Shown here: positions 1-8,781 of the stretch, piece by piece | Numbering within the stretch: the stretch's first letter is position 1 | How the letters are laid out: the number at the start of each line of letters is the position of its first letter | From: Halococcus salsus | GTDB taxonomy: Archaea > Halobacteriota > Halobacteria > Halobacteriales > Halococcaceae | Length of the DNA: 64,000 bases | Direction: 5' to 3' | Assembly (NCBI RefSeq): GCF_009900715.1 | Contig: NZ_JAAAJC010000001.1 | Coordinates: 857,216 to 921,215, forward strand | Notes under the pieces: generated by a model | The model's input: only the letters and a program-made list of their open reading frames with translations | Database searches by the model: none | Told to the model about the DNA's origin: nothing | Made by a program: the position numbers and the translations under genes

Positions 1-826
1 CGCTCACGACGACGTCCGGTCGCCAAACCCGGTTCTCGGCGATGACGAAGAACTCGTCACGGCCACGGGTGATCTCTGTCACCTCGACGCCGGTCCGGAT
101 CGTCACTCCGAGCTCCCGAGCGAGGGCTGCGAGGCCCGCGACGACACCCTCCATCCCGCCTTCGGGGTAGTACACCCCCTGCGTGATGTCGATGTGACTC
201 ATCATGTGATAGAGCCGCGGTGTCGAGGACGGTGCCCCGCCGAGGAAGACGGCGGCGTACTGAACGAGCTGACGGAGCTTCTCGTCGTCGAAGAACGACG
301 CCACGTAGCGGTCGAGGCTACCCAAGAGCTCCAACCCGACCGTCCCCGTCTCCAACACGTCGCGCCCGACCCAGTCCCGGAGTCGCGGGCGGTCGGTGTA
401 GACGAACCGTTCCATCGAAATATCGTACGTTCGCCTGGCGGTAGCGAGGTACGCCGCGAGTGCCTCGCCGGCACCCTCCTCGCGCTCCTCGAAGCGGGCT
501 CGCATCGCTGTCAGGTCGGTCGTCACGTCGATGTGGTCGCCATCCTTGTAGCAGACGCGATAGCTGGGATCGAGCCGCTCCAAGGAGTAGTAGTCGGCCG
601 GCGAGCGCTCGAAGTGTCTGAAAAATCGCCCGAAAACCTCGGGCATCATGTACCACGTCGGTCCCGTATCGAAACGAAAGCCGTCCACCGTGAGCGAGCT
701 CGCCAGCCCACCGACCTGGTCGTTCTTTTCGAGGAGTGTGACGTCGGCACCGCCGTCCACGAGGTAACACGCGGCCGAGAGCCCACCGACGCCCCCGCCG
801 ACGACCACGACCGACGTATCGTTCAT
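1..826 (-). CDS. crtI: Phytoene desaturase (CrtI family), N-terminal part
   Basis: The reading frame starts at an ATG (824-826) and stays open to the left edge, about 275 codons, so the C-terminus is outside the window. The N-terminus has a Rossmann FAD-binding motif (VVVGGGVGGLSAA) followed by the stretch FDTGPTWYMMPEVF, typical of CrtI-type carotenoid desaturases. The family inserts double bonds into phytoene on the way to lycopene and the C50 bacterioruberins of haloarchaea. The downstream gene that would show a carotenoid cluster is not visible. A related carotenoid oxidoreductase (CrtD-like) is the main alternative. Confidence 0.8.
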   Translation of the reverse strand, partial: MNDTSVVVVGGGVGGLSAACYLVDGGADVTLLEKNDQVGGLASSLTVDGFRFDTGPTWYMMPEVFGRFFRHFERSPADYYSLERLDPSYRVCYKDGDHIDVTTDLTAMRARFEEREEGAGEALAAYLATARRTYDISMERFVYTDRPRLRDWVGRDVLETGTVGLELLGSLDRYVASFFDDEKLRQLVQYAAVFLGGAPSSTPRLYHMMSHIDITQGVYYPEGGMEGVVAGLAALARELGVTIRTGVEVTEITRGRDEFFVIAENRVWRPDVVVS

Positions 827-960
827 CCCGTCGCTCTTGGGCCGGCTTCTGCTTAGCTGTGTCCGTACCTACGTCGTGACAGGGCACCAATCATAGTGTC
901 CGGTCGGAGTGGTCGTCGACACCCCGCGGTTTTAATAGTTACAGACCCGTTCTGGCCCCC

Positions 961-1404
961 ATGAGCGGACTCCGCTGGTTGCAGCTGTCGGAGGAAGAAC
1001 TAGGCGAGTTCCTCGGGGACGGCGGCACCGGCGTCCTCTCGTTTTCGGCCGGACGCGACGAACCGCCGTTCTCGCTGCCGGTCTCGTACGGCTACCTCGG
1101 GGACACCGGCCACTTCCACTACCGGCTCGCGGTCCCGGAGGACAGCTCGAAGGAACGGTACCTCGACCGACCCGTCTCGTTCGTCGTCCACGACCACACG
1201 GACGACGGGTGGCGCAGCGTCGTCGCGACCGGCGAACTCGACGACCTCACGGAGCTCCCCTACGAGGCCGACGCCCTCCAGGAGCGCTGGGGCGTCGACA
1301 TCCCGTTGATCGACATCTTCGAGGAGCCCCCGGACGACGTGACGTTCCGGGCGTTCCGTCTCGACGCCGAGCGCGTGACCGGTCGGAAGGAAGTCCGGTC
1401 GTAA
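961..1404 (+). CDS. Pyridoxamine 5'-phosphate oxidase (PPOX)-fold flavin protein, copy 1
   Basis: A 147-residue protein of the split-barrel PPOX-like family, which binds FMN or F420. The landmark is GTGVLSFS followed by PVSYGY near residues 25-48, shared with the paralogs at 2583-3029 and 4277-4738. The substrate is unknown; family members reduce small molecules or act as redox sensors. A TATA-like TTTTAATA lies about 25 bp before the ATG, which fits a leaderless transcript. It sits among UspA and HTH genes upstream of cytochrome bd oxidase, suggesting a redox or low-oxygen stress role by inference only. Confidence 0.75.
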   Translation: MSGLRWLQLSEEELGEFLGDGGTGVLSFSAGRDEPPFSLPVSYGYLGDTGHFHYRLAVPEDSSKERYLDRPVSFVVHDHTDDGWRSVVATGELDDLTELPYEADALQERWGVDIPLIDIFEEPPDDVTFRAFRLDAERVTGRKEVRS

Positions 1405-1440
1405 CCGAGCCGCTCCCCCTCGCCGGTCGGTTCGGACCGG

Positions 1441-2010
1441 TCAGCCGCGCCACTCCGACGCCAGCTCGTCGCGCGTTCGCGCGTCGAACGTGCCGTCCCG
1501 GAAGACGGTCACACGCCCGTCCTCGGCGCTCAGGGTGACGGTCGCGACCACCTCGTCCCGAGCCGAGGTTTCGAGCGCGCTCATGTGGCGCGACCCCATC
1601 CACTCCGCGTACTCGACCCCGGTCCGTTCGTCGGGCCCGGCGGCATCGGCCCCCGACGGATCCCTGAACCGAACCATCTGGCGCTGGATGACGTTGTCGA
1701 CGCCGACGACGACCGCCCCGTCGCGCGACCGCGAGACGTCCCGCACCGTCTCGTAGAAACTCGGATCCGCCCCGTGGACGCGCCAGCACTCCTCGGTCGG
1801 CCAGACGTTCTCGCCCATCGCGTCGGCATAGTCGCGAAGCGAGCGGCCCGAGACGACCGCGAAATACGCGCCCGGTCCGTGAGCGGCGGGTTCGTCCCAG
1901 CGGTCGAACCCGAGACTTAGGTCCTCCAGACAGTAGCGCACGACGTCGAGGAGCTCCCGGACCGGCGGATGGTGTCCGTAGTCGATGGCGAGCGGGTGGG
2001 GGTCGGTCAT
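1441..2010 (-). CDS. dacZ: Diadenylate cyclase (DacZ/DisA_N domain)
   Basis: A 189-residue single-domain protein. The C-terminal half carries DGAVVVG and later GSRHMSALETS, matching the conserved DGA and RHR-type motifs of the DisA_N/YbbP catalytic fold that joins two ATP into cyclic di-AMP. Euryarchaeal DacZ enzymes are stand-alone cytoplasmic proteins of this kind and influence osmotic homeostasis. The start at 2010 (MTDPHP) was preferred because the nine residues before it (from 2037) look non-coding. No transmembrane segment or DisA DNA-binding domain is present. Confidence 0.8.
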   Translation of the reverse strand: MTDPHPLAIDYGHHPPVRELLDVVRYCLEDLSLGFDRWDEPAAHGPGAYFAVVSGRSLRDYADAMGENVWPTEECWRVHGADPSFYETVRDVSRSRDGAVVVGVDNVIQRQMVRFRDPSGADAAGPDERTGVEYAEWMGSRHMSALETSARDEVVATVTLSAEDGRVTVFRDGTFDARTRDELASEWRG

Positions 2011-2132
2011 CCACCGACCTTCGCTCGGGACGGACAAATACGTTCTCGGGGCGGCAGCCGCGTCGACGGATGGGGTCTACGGCGACGAGAACCGGACTAG
2101 TCGTTTATAGGACGGCGCGCCGTCGCTCGACC

Positions 2133-2528
2133 ATGAAGATACTCGCCCCGGTCGATAGCTCCGAGCGGAGCCGCGAAGCCCTCCGGTTCGCCGCGGGGAT
2201 GGTGCGTGCGTTCGGCGGCGAGCTCCACGCCGTTCACATCACCGACGTGCGTGGGAGCCACACCGAGGAGCTCCTCGACAAGGCGCGGGCGGTGCTGGAC
2301 GAGGAGGGGATCGAGGAGGACCCAGAAGTGGTCATGAACTTGACCCTGCACCGACCGAGGGCGTCCGACCGGATCGGTCGGGACATCCTCCGGATCGCCG
2401 CCGAGGAGGAGTGCGACCACATCGTGATGGGTCACTACGGGGAGGGTCGGATCGGGCGGGCTATCCTCGGGAGCGCGGCCGAGACGGTCGTCCGTGCGGC
2501 CGAGATCCCCGTGACGATAATTCCGTAG
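2133..2528 (+). CDS. Universal stress protein UspA family, copy 1
   Basis: A 131-residue single-domain Usp beginning MKILAPVDSSERS, with the C-terminal nucleotide-binding signature GHYGEGRIGRAILGS (G-x2-G-x9-GS). Such cytoplasmic ATP-binding proteins respond to stress, but their ligands are rarely known. The ATG at 2133 was chosen because the Usp fold begins there. An upstream in-frame ATG at 2070 adds 21 residues of poor coding character, and a TATA-like TTTATAGG lies about 27 bp before 2133. It is one of four Usp genes in the window. Confidence 0.85.
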   Translation: MKILAPVDSSERSREALRFAAGMVRAFGGELHAVHITDVRGSHTEELLDKARAVLDEEGIEEDPEVVMNLTLHRPRASDRIGRDILRIAAEEECDHIVMGHYGEGRIGRAILGSAAETVVRAAEIPVTIIP

Positions 2529-2582
2529 TTCGTCACTCGTTTCGGGATGACCGGTCGAACCCGGACGTCGACCGATACGACC

Positions 2583-3029
2583 TCAAACCTCGGTTCTGCC
2601 TTCCGTGCGGGTCGTGAGATCCGTCGGGACGAGCCGATAGAAGCCGAACGAGACCTCCTTCGGGGGTGTGCCGAAGATGTCGACGAGCGGGATGTGGGTT
2701 CGTTCGAGCCCCTGAAGCGTCTCGATGGCGATCGATTCCTCGGTGGTCTCCTCTAACGGTCCCGTCGCGATGGCGCTGCACCAACCCGCGTCGGTGTGGT
2801 CGTACGTGACGAACGAGACGGTGCGACCGGCGAGGTCGGATCGCTCGCGGTCCGAGCCGAGCGCCAATCGGAAGTAGAAGACCCCGTCGGTCGCGTCGTA
2901 GCCGTACGAGACCGGTCTCGAGTACGGTGCCGGCTCGTCCGTCGAGACCGACAGCACGCCGGTCCCGCCGGTCCCGAGGAACGCCGCCCGTTCGTCCGCG
3001 TCCATCCGCTGAGTGTTGGTATTTGCCAT
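2583..3029 (-). CDS. PPOX-fold flavin protein, copy 2
   Basis: A 148-residue paralog of the protein at 961-1404, with GTGGTGVLSVS, RPVSYGY and a C-terminal block HIPLVDIFGTPPKEV that aligns with DIPLIDIFEEPPDDV of copy 1. It is predicted to be an FMN/F420-binding split barrel without a known substrate. It lies convergent to the UspA gene at 2133. The divergence between the paralogs suggests separate targets, but nothing in the sequence identifies them. Confidence 0.75.
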   Translation of the reverse strand: MANTNTQRMDADERAAFLGTGGTGVLSVSTDEPAPYSRPVSYGYDATDGVFYFRLALGSDRERSDLAGRTVSFVTYDHTDAGWCSAIATGPLEETTEESIAIETLQGLERTHIPLVDIFGTPPKEVSFGFYRLVPTDLTTRTEGRTEV

Positions 3030-3071
3030 ATCTCTCCCTTCCTCTCTACGACGGTGTCCGGTGAAACTCCA

Positions 3072-3491
3072 TCACCGGGACGGTCCGGTTTCGGTGGCGA
3101 TCGACGACCGACGTTCGGGACGTCGGTGTCGGACGGTCAGCTCGATCGCACCGTCGCGCGCGATCGAGACGACGAGGTCCCCGCCGACCCGAACGTACTC
3201 GCTGGTGTGGTGGCCGGAGGACCGAACCCGGGTCCGTTCCTCAAGCAGCCCCGTCTCGGTGAGGAGCCCGAGCTTCCGGTAGACGCTCGACGGCGGGAGG
3301 TCACATCGCTCGGCGATCTCGCTCGCGGACAGGGCGTCGTCGTCCGTCGCCGCGAGGATCGCCCGACAGTCGGGGGTGTGAACCGCGTTGAGCAGGCTCT
3401 GGATGGTGTCCTCGGTGCTGACGACGGTCGTCGCGTCGGTCGACGGGTCGGCTCGGTCGACGAACGCAGCCGCCGTCCCTGACTGGCTCAT
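3072..3491 (-). CDS. Winged-helix transcriptional regulator (ArsR-like HTH)
   Basis: A 139-residue protein with a winged helix at about residues 35-95: ALSASEIAERCDLPPSSVYRKL is the helix-turn-helix and LLTETGLLEERT begins the wing. The C-terminal tail carries no recognised ligand domain. The ATG at 3491 gives a compact N-terminus; the long open frame upstream to 3956 overlaps the next gene and is spurious. Its place between PPOX and HTH_10 genes suggests local stress regulation; targets are unknown. Confidence 0.75.
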   Translation of the reverse strand: MSQSGTAAAFVDRADPSTDATTVVSTEDTIQSLLNAVHTPDCRAILAATDDDALSASEIAERCDLPPSSVYRKLGLLTETGLLEERTRVRSSGHHTSEYVRVGGDLVVSIARDGAIELTVRHRRPERRSSIATETGPSR

Positions 3492-3577
3492 AGCTACACC
3501 GACGCTACCGACGGGGAATAGCGTAGGACCCCAATACTCGGGGACGTTTATATGCGGTGGCGCGACTCGACGACGGC

Positions 3578-4213
3578 TCAGAGGACGTCCTCGAGGATCT
3601 TGGTCTCGGCCGCCGCCAGGTGCTCGCCGAAGGTCGACGGGTTGATGTCGAGCGCCGCGGCGACCTCCGTCGCGTTCGCGCGTCGCGGCCGTTCGAAGTA
3701 GCCCATCTCGTAGGCGGTCTCGAGGACTTCGAGCTGCCGAGGGGTGAGCTTGCCTCGTTCGACGAAGACCCCGTCCTGGGGATGCTCGCCGGCCGGCGAC
3801 CGGATCAACCGCTCGATGTCCATCTCCGGGAAGCGCTCGCGGAGCGCTCCGACGACGTTCCGGAGCTGGTCGTAGTCGGCGGCGTAGAAGGCGATCGTTA
3901 CTGTTCCGTCCCGGGCGACGTATCGGTCGACCGGGCAGCCGAACCGGCCGAGACACTCACACGGACAGCTCGTCCCGCCGCCGTGGGTGAACCGGTATCG
4001 GTGCGTGGAGCCGTGCGAGAAGATCCGTGAGATGTCGGTTTCGGGTTCACACGCCGTGTCCATCGAGAACTCGGTGACACAGGCCTCACAGTCGGCGGGA
4101 CAGACGCTCACCCTGACCGAGTCGATCGTGGCCTCCTCGCTCGCCGAGAGGTCGGCGAGCGGGCAGCCCCCCGGTCTCGCGAACTCGATCGTGGCTCGGA
4201 TCCCCTCCGACAT
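3578..4213 (-). CDS. Bacterio-opsin activator-type HTH regulator (HTH_10), cysteine-rich sensor
   Basis: A 211-residue protein. The C-terminal 55 residues form the haloarchaeal HTH_10 domain: KLTPRQLEVLETAYEMGYF followed by NATEVAAALDINPSTFGEHL. The N-terminal region contains cysteine clusters (CPADCEAC, CPCECLGRFGC), which suggest metal, redox or thiol sensing. The DmsR/Bat type of activator controls anaerobic or microaerobic genes in other haloarchaea, and cydAB lies 1.7 kb away; a link is inference. The ATG at 4213 was chosen over 4252 because homologous sequence starts at MSEGIRATIEF. Confidence 0.8.
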   Translation of the reverse strand: MSEGIRATIEFARPGGCPLADLSASEEATIDSVRVSVCPADCEACVTEFSMDTACEPETDISRIFSHGSTHRYRFTHGGGTSCPCECLGRFGCPVDRYVARDGTVTIAFYAADYDQLRNVVGALRERFPEMDIERLIRSPAGEHPQDGVFVERGKLTPRQLEVLETAYEMGYFERPRRANATEVAAALDINPSTFGEHLAAAETKILEDVL

Positions 4214-4276
4214 GGCTACGAGCGGCGTTCGGTCGGATTCGACCGAGCGCACGGCGCGACCCTCGTCTCGTCGTCG

Positions 4277-4738
4277 TTAGGACGGCTCATGCTCCCGGTC
4301 GACCTCGATCACGCGGCCGCTCACCGAGTCCGGGGTGAGTCGATACAGTCCGATGTCGAGGTCGGGTTTCGCGTCGCCCCAGATCTCGAACAGCGGCCGT
4401 TTCGCCTCGCCGTACTGCTCGATGTGTTCGACGGTGAGCTCGTCCTTCGGGACCGTCTGGAGGGTCCCGACCGCGACGACGCTGCGATACACGTCGGCGT
4501 CCTCCTCGTAGACGACGATCCGCGCCCGAGGGGCCGACGCCAGGAACCGCCGCTTTTCGCTCTCGGGCGTCGAGACCAGTCGGAGGTAGAAACGGCGCTG
4601 GTCCGCGTCGTAGCCGTAGGAGATCGGGATGGCGTAGGGCTCGTCCTCGCGGGCGAGCGACAACACGCCGGTCTCGTGGCGGCCGAGAATCGTGTCCGTC
4701 TTCGCGTCCGACAACGCGGTCTGTTGATCCAGGGCCAT
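4277..4738 (-). CDS. PPOX-fold flavin protein, copy 3
   Basis: A 153-residue PPOX-like protein with ETGVLSLAREDEPYAIPISYGY near residues 22-43, the usual N-terminal strands of the split barrel. It is clearly related to but more distant from copies 1 and 2 and lacks their shared VDIF block, having LFEIWGDAKPDLDIG instead. It probably binds flavin; the substrate is unknown. It lies directly upstream of the HTH_10 regulator on the same strand, with a 63-bp gap, so it may be co-transcribed with it. Confidence 0.72.
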   Translation of the reverse strand: MALDQQTALSDAKTDTILGRHETGVLSLAREDEPYAIPISYGYDADQRRFYLRLVSTPESEKRRFLASAPRARIVVYEEDADVYRSVVAVGTLQTVPKDELTVEHIEQYGEAKRPLFEIWGDAKPDLDIGLYRLTPDSVSGRVIEVDREHEPS

Positions 4739-4890
4739 CCTCTCGTCGAGCCGTTGTCGGAGATCCGCATTAAGCGTTGCTCATATCCCGACCGACGAGT
4801 CCCGTCCTCCGAAACCGGACAGTGACACACCGAAACGCCGCTCCACGGTACCTCGACGACGAAACGGAGAAAGACGAACCCGACGACCGG

Positions 4891-5061
4891 TTACGGGCGG
4901 TCGGTTGCCGACAGTTCCGTGAACGCGGCGGCGGTCACGGACGCCCCACAGACGACACAGCCCTGCTCGACGAGCGCCCGTTTCATCGAGTCGTTCACCT
5001 CCAGGGACTCACCACACGCTGGACAGGCGAAGCGATAACCGTCCGCGACGACGTCACTCAT
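4891..5061 (-). CDS. Zinc-ribbon microprotein (56 aa)
   Basis: A 56-residue reading frame that starts at ATG 5061 and ends with TAA at 4891. It holds two CxxC knuckles, FACPACGESLEV and GCVVCGASV, spaced as in a zinc ribbon, and ends in TELSATDRP. Haloarchaea encode many such microproteins with two CPxC motifs; most have no known role. The start ATGA overlaps the stop of a possible 19-codon frame at 5058-5117. A TATA-like CTTATTAT on the minus strand near 5120 would put the transcript start about 30 nt before the gene. Confidence 0.75.
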   Translation of the reverse strand: MSDVVADGYRFACPACGESLEVNDSMKRALVEQGCVVCGASVTAAAFTELSATDRP

Positions 5062-5278
5062 CGTGGTGCCGGCTGCGACAGCTGTTCGTCATCGTCTTCG
5101 GTATCGTTTGTCCACATAATAAGTGCTGGTCCTCGCTTCGAACGGATGAGAACGGATCCACGACGTGTGCGGGCGGAATCGGTGGAGGGATCGGCCCACT
5201 GGACGTCACGGAACGACGGATCCCAGACGGTGGTAATCGACGCGGGTCTCTTGGTCGGTGGGCGGGAACCGCGGGTGA

Positions 5279-5734
5279 ATGTACGACCGGATCTTACTGG
5301 CGACCGACGGAACGACCGCGTCCGAGAACGCCGAAGCCCACGCCATCGACCTCGCGGCGACCCACGACGCGGACCTCCACGCGCTCTACGTCGTCGACGA
5401 GAGCGTCTACACGGCCTACAGCGGCGACGAGTACGTCGACGAGGCGGAGGGACCGGAGCACGGGCTCGCCGAACACGGGGAGGAGACGCTCGACGGGATC
5501 CACGCCACCGCGACCGACCGCGGCGTCGACGTCGTCGAGGTGCTCAGGTACGGCGACCCGGTCGAGACGATCCTCGACTACGGCGACGAACAGGACGTGG
5601 ATCTGATGATCCTCGGCACGAAACGCCGCTCGGCCGAGTACCGGGCGCTCCTCGGTAGCGTCACCGACCGGGTGCTCAGGTTGACGGCACGACCGGCGCT
5701 CGTGATGAAAACCGAGACCGGAAGCGAGCGCTGA
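5279..5734 (+). CDS. Universal stress protein UspA family, copy 2
   Basis: A 151-residue Usp domain starting MYDRILLATDGTTASENA. The nucleotide-binding loop reads GTKRRSAEYRALLGS, so the second glycine of the usual G-x2-G-x9-GS signature is replaced by arginine. ATP binding may be weakened; Usp proteins without ATP binding are known. It stands alone, 143 bp before cydA on the same strand. Confidence 0.85.
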   Translation: MYDRILLATDGTTASENAEAHAIDLAATHDADLHALYVVDESVYTAYSGDEYVDEAEGPEHGLAEHGEETLDGIHATATDRGVDVVEVLRYGDPVETILDYGDEQDVDLMILGTKRRSAEYRALLGSVTDRVLRLTARPALVMKTETGSER

Positions 5735-5877
5735 GGCGCGAGGCCGTCTTTCAGAGGCCAAAGCGGCACGCGAAGGGTCCGTCGTCGGCCCGAACACGGC
5801 CGTTCGCCGGCACACGGATAAAGGACCCCCGATGCTGGGGTTCGAAACTCAATCCCGTCCCGATCGGACGAGAGCGT

Positions 5878-7275
5878 ATGGTTGATCCCGTCGTCCTGAG
5901 TCGGGCCCAGTTCGCGCTGACGATCATCGTCCACATCGTGTTTCCCGTGCTGAGCATGGGACTCGCGCCGTTTCTGGTCTACTTCACGTGGAAGGAGATA
6001 CGGACCCACGAGCCGGTCTACGAACAGCTTCGTCGGTTCTGGGCCCGGATATTCGCGATCAGTTTCGTGACCGGGACCGTGACCGGGATCGTCCTCGAGT
6101 TCGAGTTCGGCACCAACTGGTCGGAATTCTCGCGGGCCGCCGGGGCCGTCATCGCGGGCCCGCTCGCCACCGAGGGGATGATGGCGTTCTTTCTCGAAGC
6201 CGTCTTCCTCGGGGTGTTCCTGTTCGGCCGCGACCGGGTCTCCGACCGCACCTACTTCGCGTCGGCCTTCCTGACTGGGCTCGGGTCGTGGCTCTCGGCG
6301 ACGTGGATCCTCATCGTCAACTCCTGGATGCAGCACCCACGGGGGTACCAGCTGGTCACGCGAAACGGCGAGACGGTCATCACGCTCACCGACCCGATCG
6401 CCGCGTACGCGAACCCCCGGTTCTTCTGGGAGTTCGTCCACATGCAGAACTCGGCGGTGCTCTCGGTGGCGCTGTTGATCGCGGGGATATCGGCGTACTA
6501 CGTCTGGTCGGGTCGGGCGACGGCGTTCTGGGAGCGCTCGTTGAAGTCCGCGCTCGCGGTGATGGTGGTCTCGGCCCCCTTCCAAGTCATCCACGGCGAC
6601 GCCTACGCGCGCCACATCGCGAACACCCAGCCCGAGAAGTTCGCCGCGATGGAGGCGGTCTGGGAGACCGCCCGCTACGTCCCGGAGTACATCATCGCGT
6701 TCCCGACCACGCTCAGCCAGATCTTCGACCCGCGGGCCAAGGAACTCGTGGGGATCGGGATCCCCGGCATGGCGAGCTGGCTGGCGAGCGGCGGGAACCC
6801 GAACGCCCCGATCACCGGGCTCAGCGAGTTCGCGAACGTCGGTACGCCGCCGATCGCGGTCGTCTTCTGGTCGTTCCGGATCATGGTCGCGCTCGGTTTC
6901 TGGTTCATCGTGCTCGCGTTCTGGGGTGGCTACCGCTGGCGGACCGGCGAGCTCTTCGAGGACCGGCTGCTCCACAAGGCGCTGATGGCCTCCTCGGTGC
7001 TCGGGTTCATCGCGGTGGAGTTCGGCTGGATGGTGGCCGAGATCGGTCGCCAACCGTGGATCATCCAGGGCGTGATGCGGACCTCCGAGGCGGTCTCGCC
7101 AGGTCTCTCGGGTTCCGACGCCCTCCTCACCTTCGCGGGGTTCGTCGTCGGCTACTTCGGCCTGCTCGTCCTCGTCGTCTACGTTCTCGTCCGACTCGTT
7201 CGCCGTGGCCCACCGGCGATCCAGGACGGTCCCGACCGGCATCCGGGCGACCAGGGGGTGTCGACGGATGATTGA
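5878..7275 (+). CDS. cydA: Cytochrome bd-type quinol oxidase subunit I (CydA)
   Basis: A 465-residue polytopic membrane protein. The first heme ligand is His19 in FALTIIVHIVFP, in the same place as in bacterial CydA. The glutamates of the proton/heme channel lie in ATEGMMAFFLEAVFLG, the second heme His in EFVHMQNSAVL, and the quinol-site motif GRQPW near residue 390. It oxidises membrane quinol (menaquinol in haloarchaea) and reduces oxygen to water with high affinity. The frame ends 8 bp inside cydB, so the pair is translationally coupled. The Q-loop is of the short type. Confidence 0.95.
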   Translation: MVDPVVLSRAQFALTIIVHIVFPVLSMGLAPFLVYFTWKEIRTHEPVYEQLRRFWARIFAISFVTGTVTGIVLEFEFGTNWSEFSRAAGAVIAGPLATEGMMAFFLEAVFLGVFLFGRDRVSDRTYFASAFLTGLGSWLSATWILIVNSWMQHPRGYQLVTRNGETVITLTDPIAAYANPRFFWEFVHMQNSAVLSVALLIAGISAYYVWSGRATAFWERSLKSALAVMVVSAPFQVIHGDAYARHIANTQPEKFAAMEAVWETARYVPEYIIAFPTTLSQIFDPRAKELVGIGIPGMASWLASGGNPNAPITGLSEFANVGTPPIAVVFWSFRIMVALGFWFIVLAFWGGYRWRTGELFEDRLLHKALMASSVLGFIAVEFGWMVAEIGRQPWIIQGVMRTSEAVSPGLSGSDALLTFAGFVVGYFGLLVLVVYVLVRLVRRGPPAIQDGPDRHPGDQGVSTDD

Positions 7276-8272
7276 GTCGGTGCTCTCGCTCGATTCGGCC
7301 CCGCTGTTCGGCCTCCCGCTCGAAGCGGTCTGGTTCGTCGTCCTCTTCTTCTTCCTCGCGATGTTCCTGTTCCTCGACGGGTTCGATTTCGGTATCGGCG
7401 CGCTGTTCGCCACCCGGAACGACGAGGAGGACCGCCACCAGTTGCTCGCCGCGGTCGGCCCGTTCTGGGACGGCAACGAGGTCTGGCTGGTGGTGTTCGG
7501 CGGGGCGATGTTCGCGGCGTTCCCGGCGGTCTACGCCAACCTGTTCAGCCGCAACTACCTCCTGCTGTTCGCGCTGCTGTTCGCGCTGGGGCTTCGTGGG
7601 TTGGCCCCCGAGTTCTACGAGCAGCGCGAGGACCGCGAGTGGCGACGGGCGTGGGGCTGGGCGTTCGTCGTCGGTAGCGTCGCCGCGCCGTTCACGCTCG
7701 GGATGTTCGCCGCGAACTGGCTCCTCGGCTCGACACGGTTGGTGACGATCCCCGGCATCGTGGTCGGGCTCGCCGTCGTCGCCCTCACCATCGTCGAGGG
7801 CAGCGGTTTCCTCGTGCTCAAAACCCGCGGGGCGCTCCCGACGGAGATGCGCCGGTACGGAACGCGCGCCGCCGTCGCGTATCTGGTGTTGGTCGTGGTC
7901 ACGCTGGGCTGGCTCCTCGTGATGACGCCGCGCCTCCGCGATGCCCTGCTCGCCCCGCTCCCGCTCGCACTCGTGGTGCTCACGGTCCTCCTCGTCGCGG
8001 GCGTGGTCGTCGCCCATCGACGGGAGGCCGACCTGGCGGCGTTCTGTGCGTCGGGCGGGCTGGCGTTCGGTCTGGTCGCGCTCGTCGCGACCCTCCTCTA
8101 TCCGACGATCGACCCCGCGGCCGACCTGACCGTCGGGGCGGCGGTCGTCCCGCTCCTCTCGCTCAACCTGATGACGATCATGGCGGGTGTCCTGCTCCCC
8201 ATCATCCTCGCCTACTTCGCGGTGCTGTACTCGGTCTTCAGCGGCCCGATAGAGCCCGAGGAGACCTACTGA
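7268..8272 (+). CDS. cydB: Cytochrome bd-type quinol oxidase subunit II (CydB)
   Basis: A 334-residue multi-spanning protein that partners CydA. FLDGFDFGIGALF and PFWDGNEVWLVVFGG are the conserved CydB signatures near the N-terminus. The ATG at 7268 overlaps the cydA stop by 8 bp; the frame is open further upstream (to 7205) but that lies inside cydA. No small third subunit (CydX) or cydCD assembly transporter is visible nearby. Confidence 0.95.
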   Translation: MIESVLSLDSAPLFGLPLEAVWFVVLFFFLAMFLFLDGFDFGIGALFATRNDEEDRHQLLAAVGPFWDGNEVWLVVFGGAMFAAFPAVYANLFSRNYLLLFALLFALGLRGLAPEFYEQREDREWRRAWGWAFVVGSVAAPFTLGMFAANWLLGSTRLVTIPGIVVGLAVVALTIVEGSGFLVLKTRGALPTEMRRYGTRAAVAYLVLVVVTLGWLLVMTPRLRDALLAPLPLALVVLTVLLVAGVVVAHRREADLAAFCASGGLAFGLVALVATLLYPTIDPAADLTVGAAVVPLLSLNLMTIMAGVLLPIILAYFAVLYSVFSGPIEPEETY

Positions 8273-8372
8273 CCGACGAGGGACGGTTCACCGGCCGAAC
8301 GAAAACGGGGCCGACGACGGCTCCTTTTGCTTTCTTTTCTACGGGTCCTCGACGGGACCCGGCGGCACGGCG

Positions 8373-8705
8373 CTAGTGAACGGAGACGTCGGAGACCACG
8401 TTGAGCAGGTAGACGCCCGCGACGATGAGGCCGATACCGACGACGCCGGCGGGGTCGATCCGCTGTCCGAGGAACACGGTGCCGATGGCCGCGATGAGCA
8501 CGATCGCGCCCGCCGACCACGTCGCGTAGACGAGCCCGATCGGGAGCTGGCTCAGGATCAGACTCAGGAGGTAGAACGACGCGAGATAGCCAACGACGAC
8601 GACCGTGGTCGGAACCGGGTTCGTGAACCCCGCCGAATACTGGAGCGCCGTCGTCGCGACGACCTCGATGACGATCGCTAGCCCGAGGAGGGGATAGGGG
8701 TTCAT
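8373..8705 (-). CDS. SMR-family multidrug/quaternary ammonium exporter
   Basis: A 110-residue protein with four predicted membrane helices. Glu14 in AIVIEVVATTAL is the proton/drug-coupling glutamate of EmrE-type transporters, and IGLVYATWSAGAIVLI and FLGQRID match the conserved second and third helices. It exports cationic compounds in exchange for protons. The start at 8705 places Glu14 correctly; an upstream in-frame ATG (8768) would add 21 charged residues. It is on the same strand as copA, 76 bp downstream of it. Confidence 0.88.
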   Translation of the reverse strand: MNPYPLLGLAIVIEVVATTALQYSAGFTNPVPTTVVVVGYLASFYLLSLILSQLPIGLVYATWSAGAIVLIAAIGTVFLGQRIDPAGVVGIGLIVAGVYLLNVVSDVSVH

Positions 8706-8781
8706 CGTCGGATCTGCCCAGACCGATCGTATAGTTCGTTCGATACGTTCGGGCTGCCGGGGTCGCACACGACGCTGCCCG

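Noticed and set aside
5878-7476. Long open frames antisense to cydA and cydB
   Set aside because: They are GC-rich shadow frames full of Arg/Asp/Glu/His repeats, without domain or promoter, opposite strongly conserved genes.
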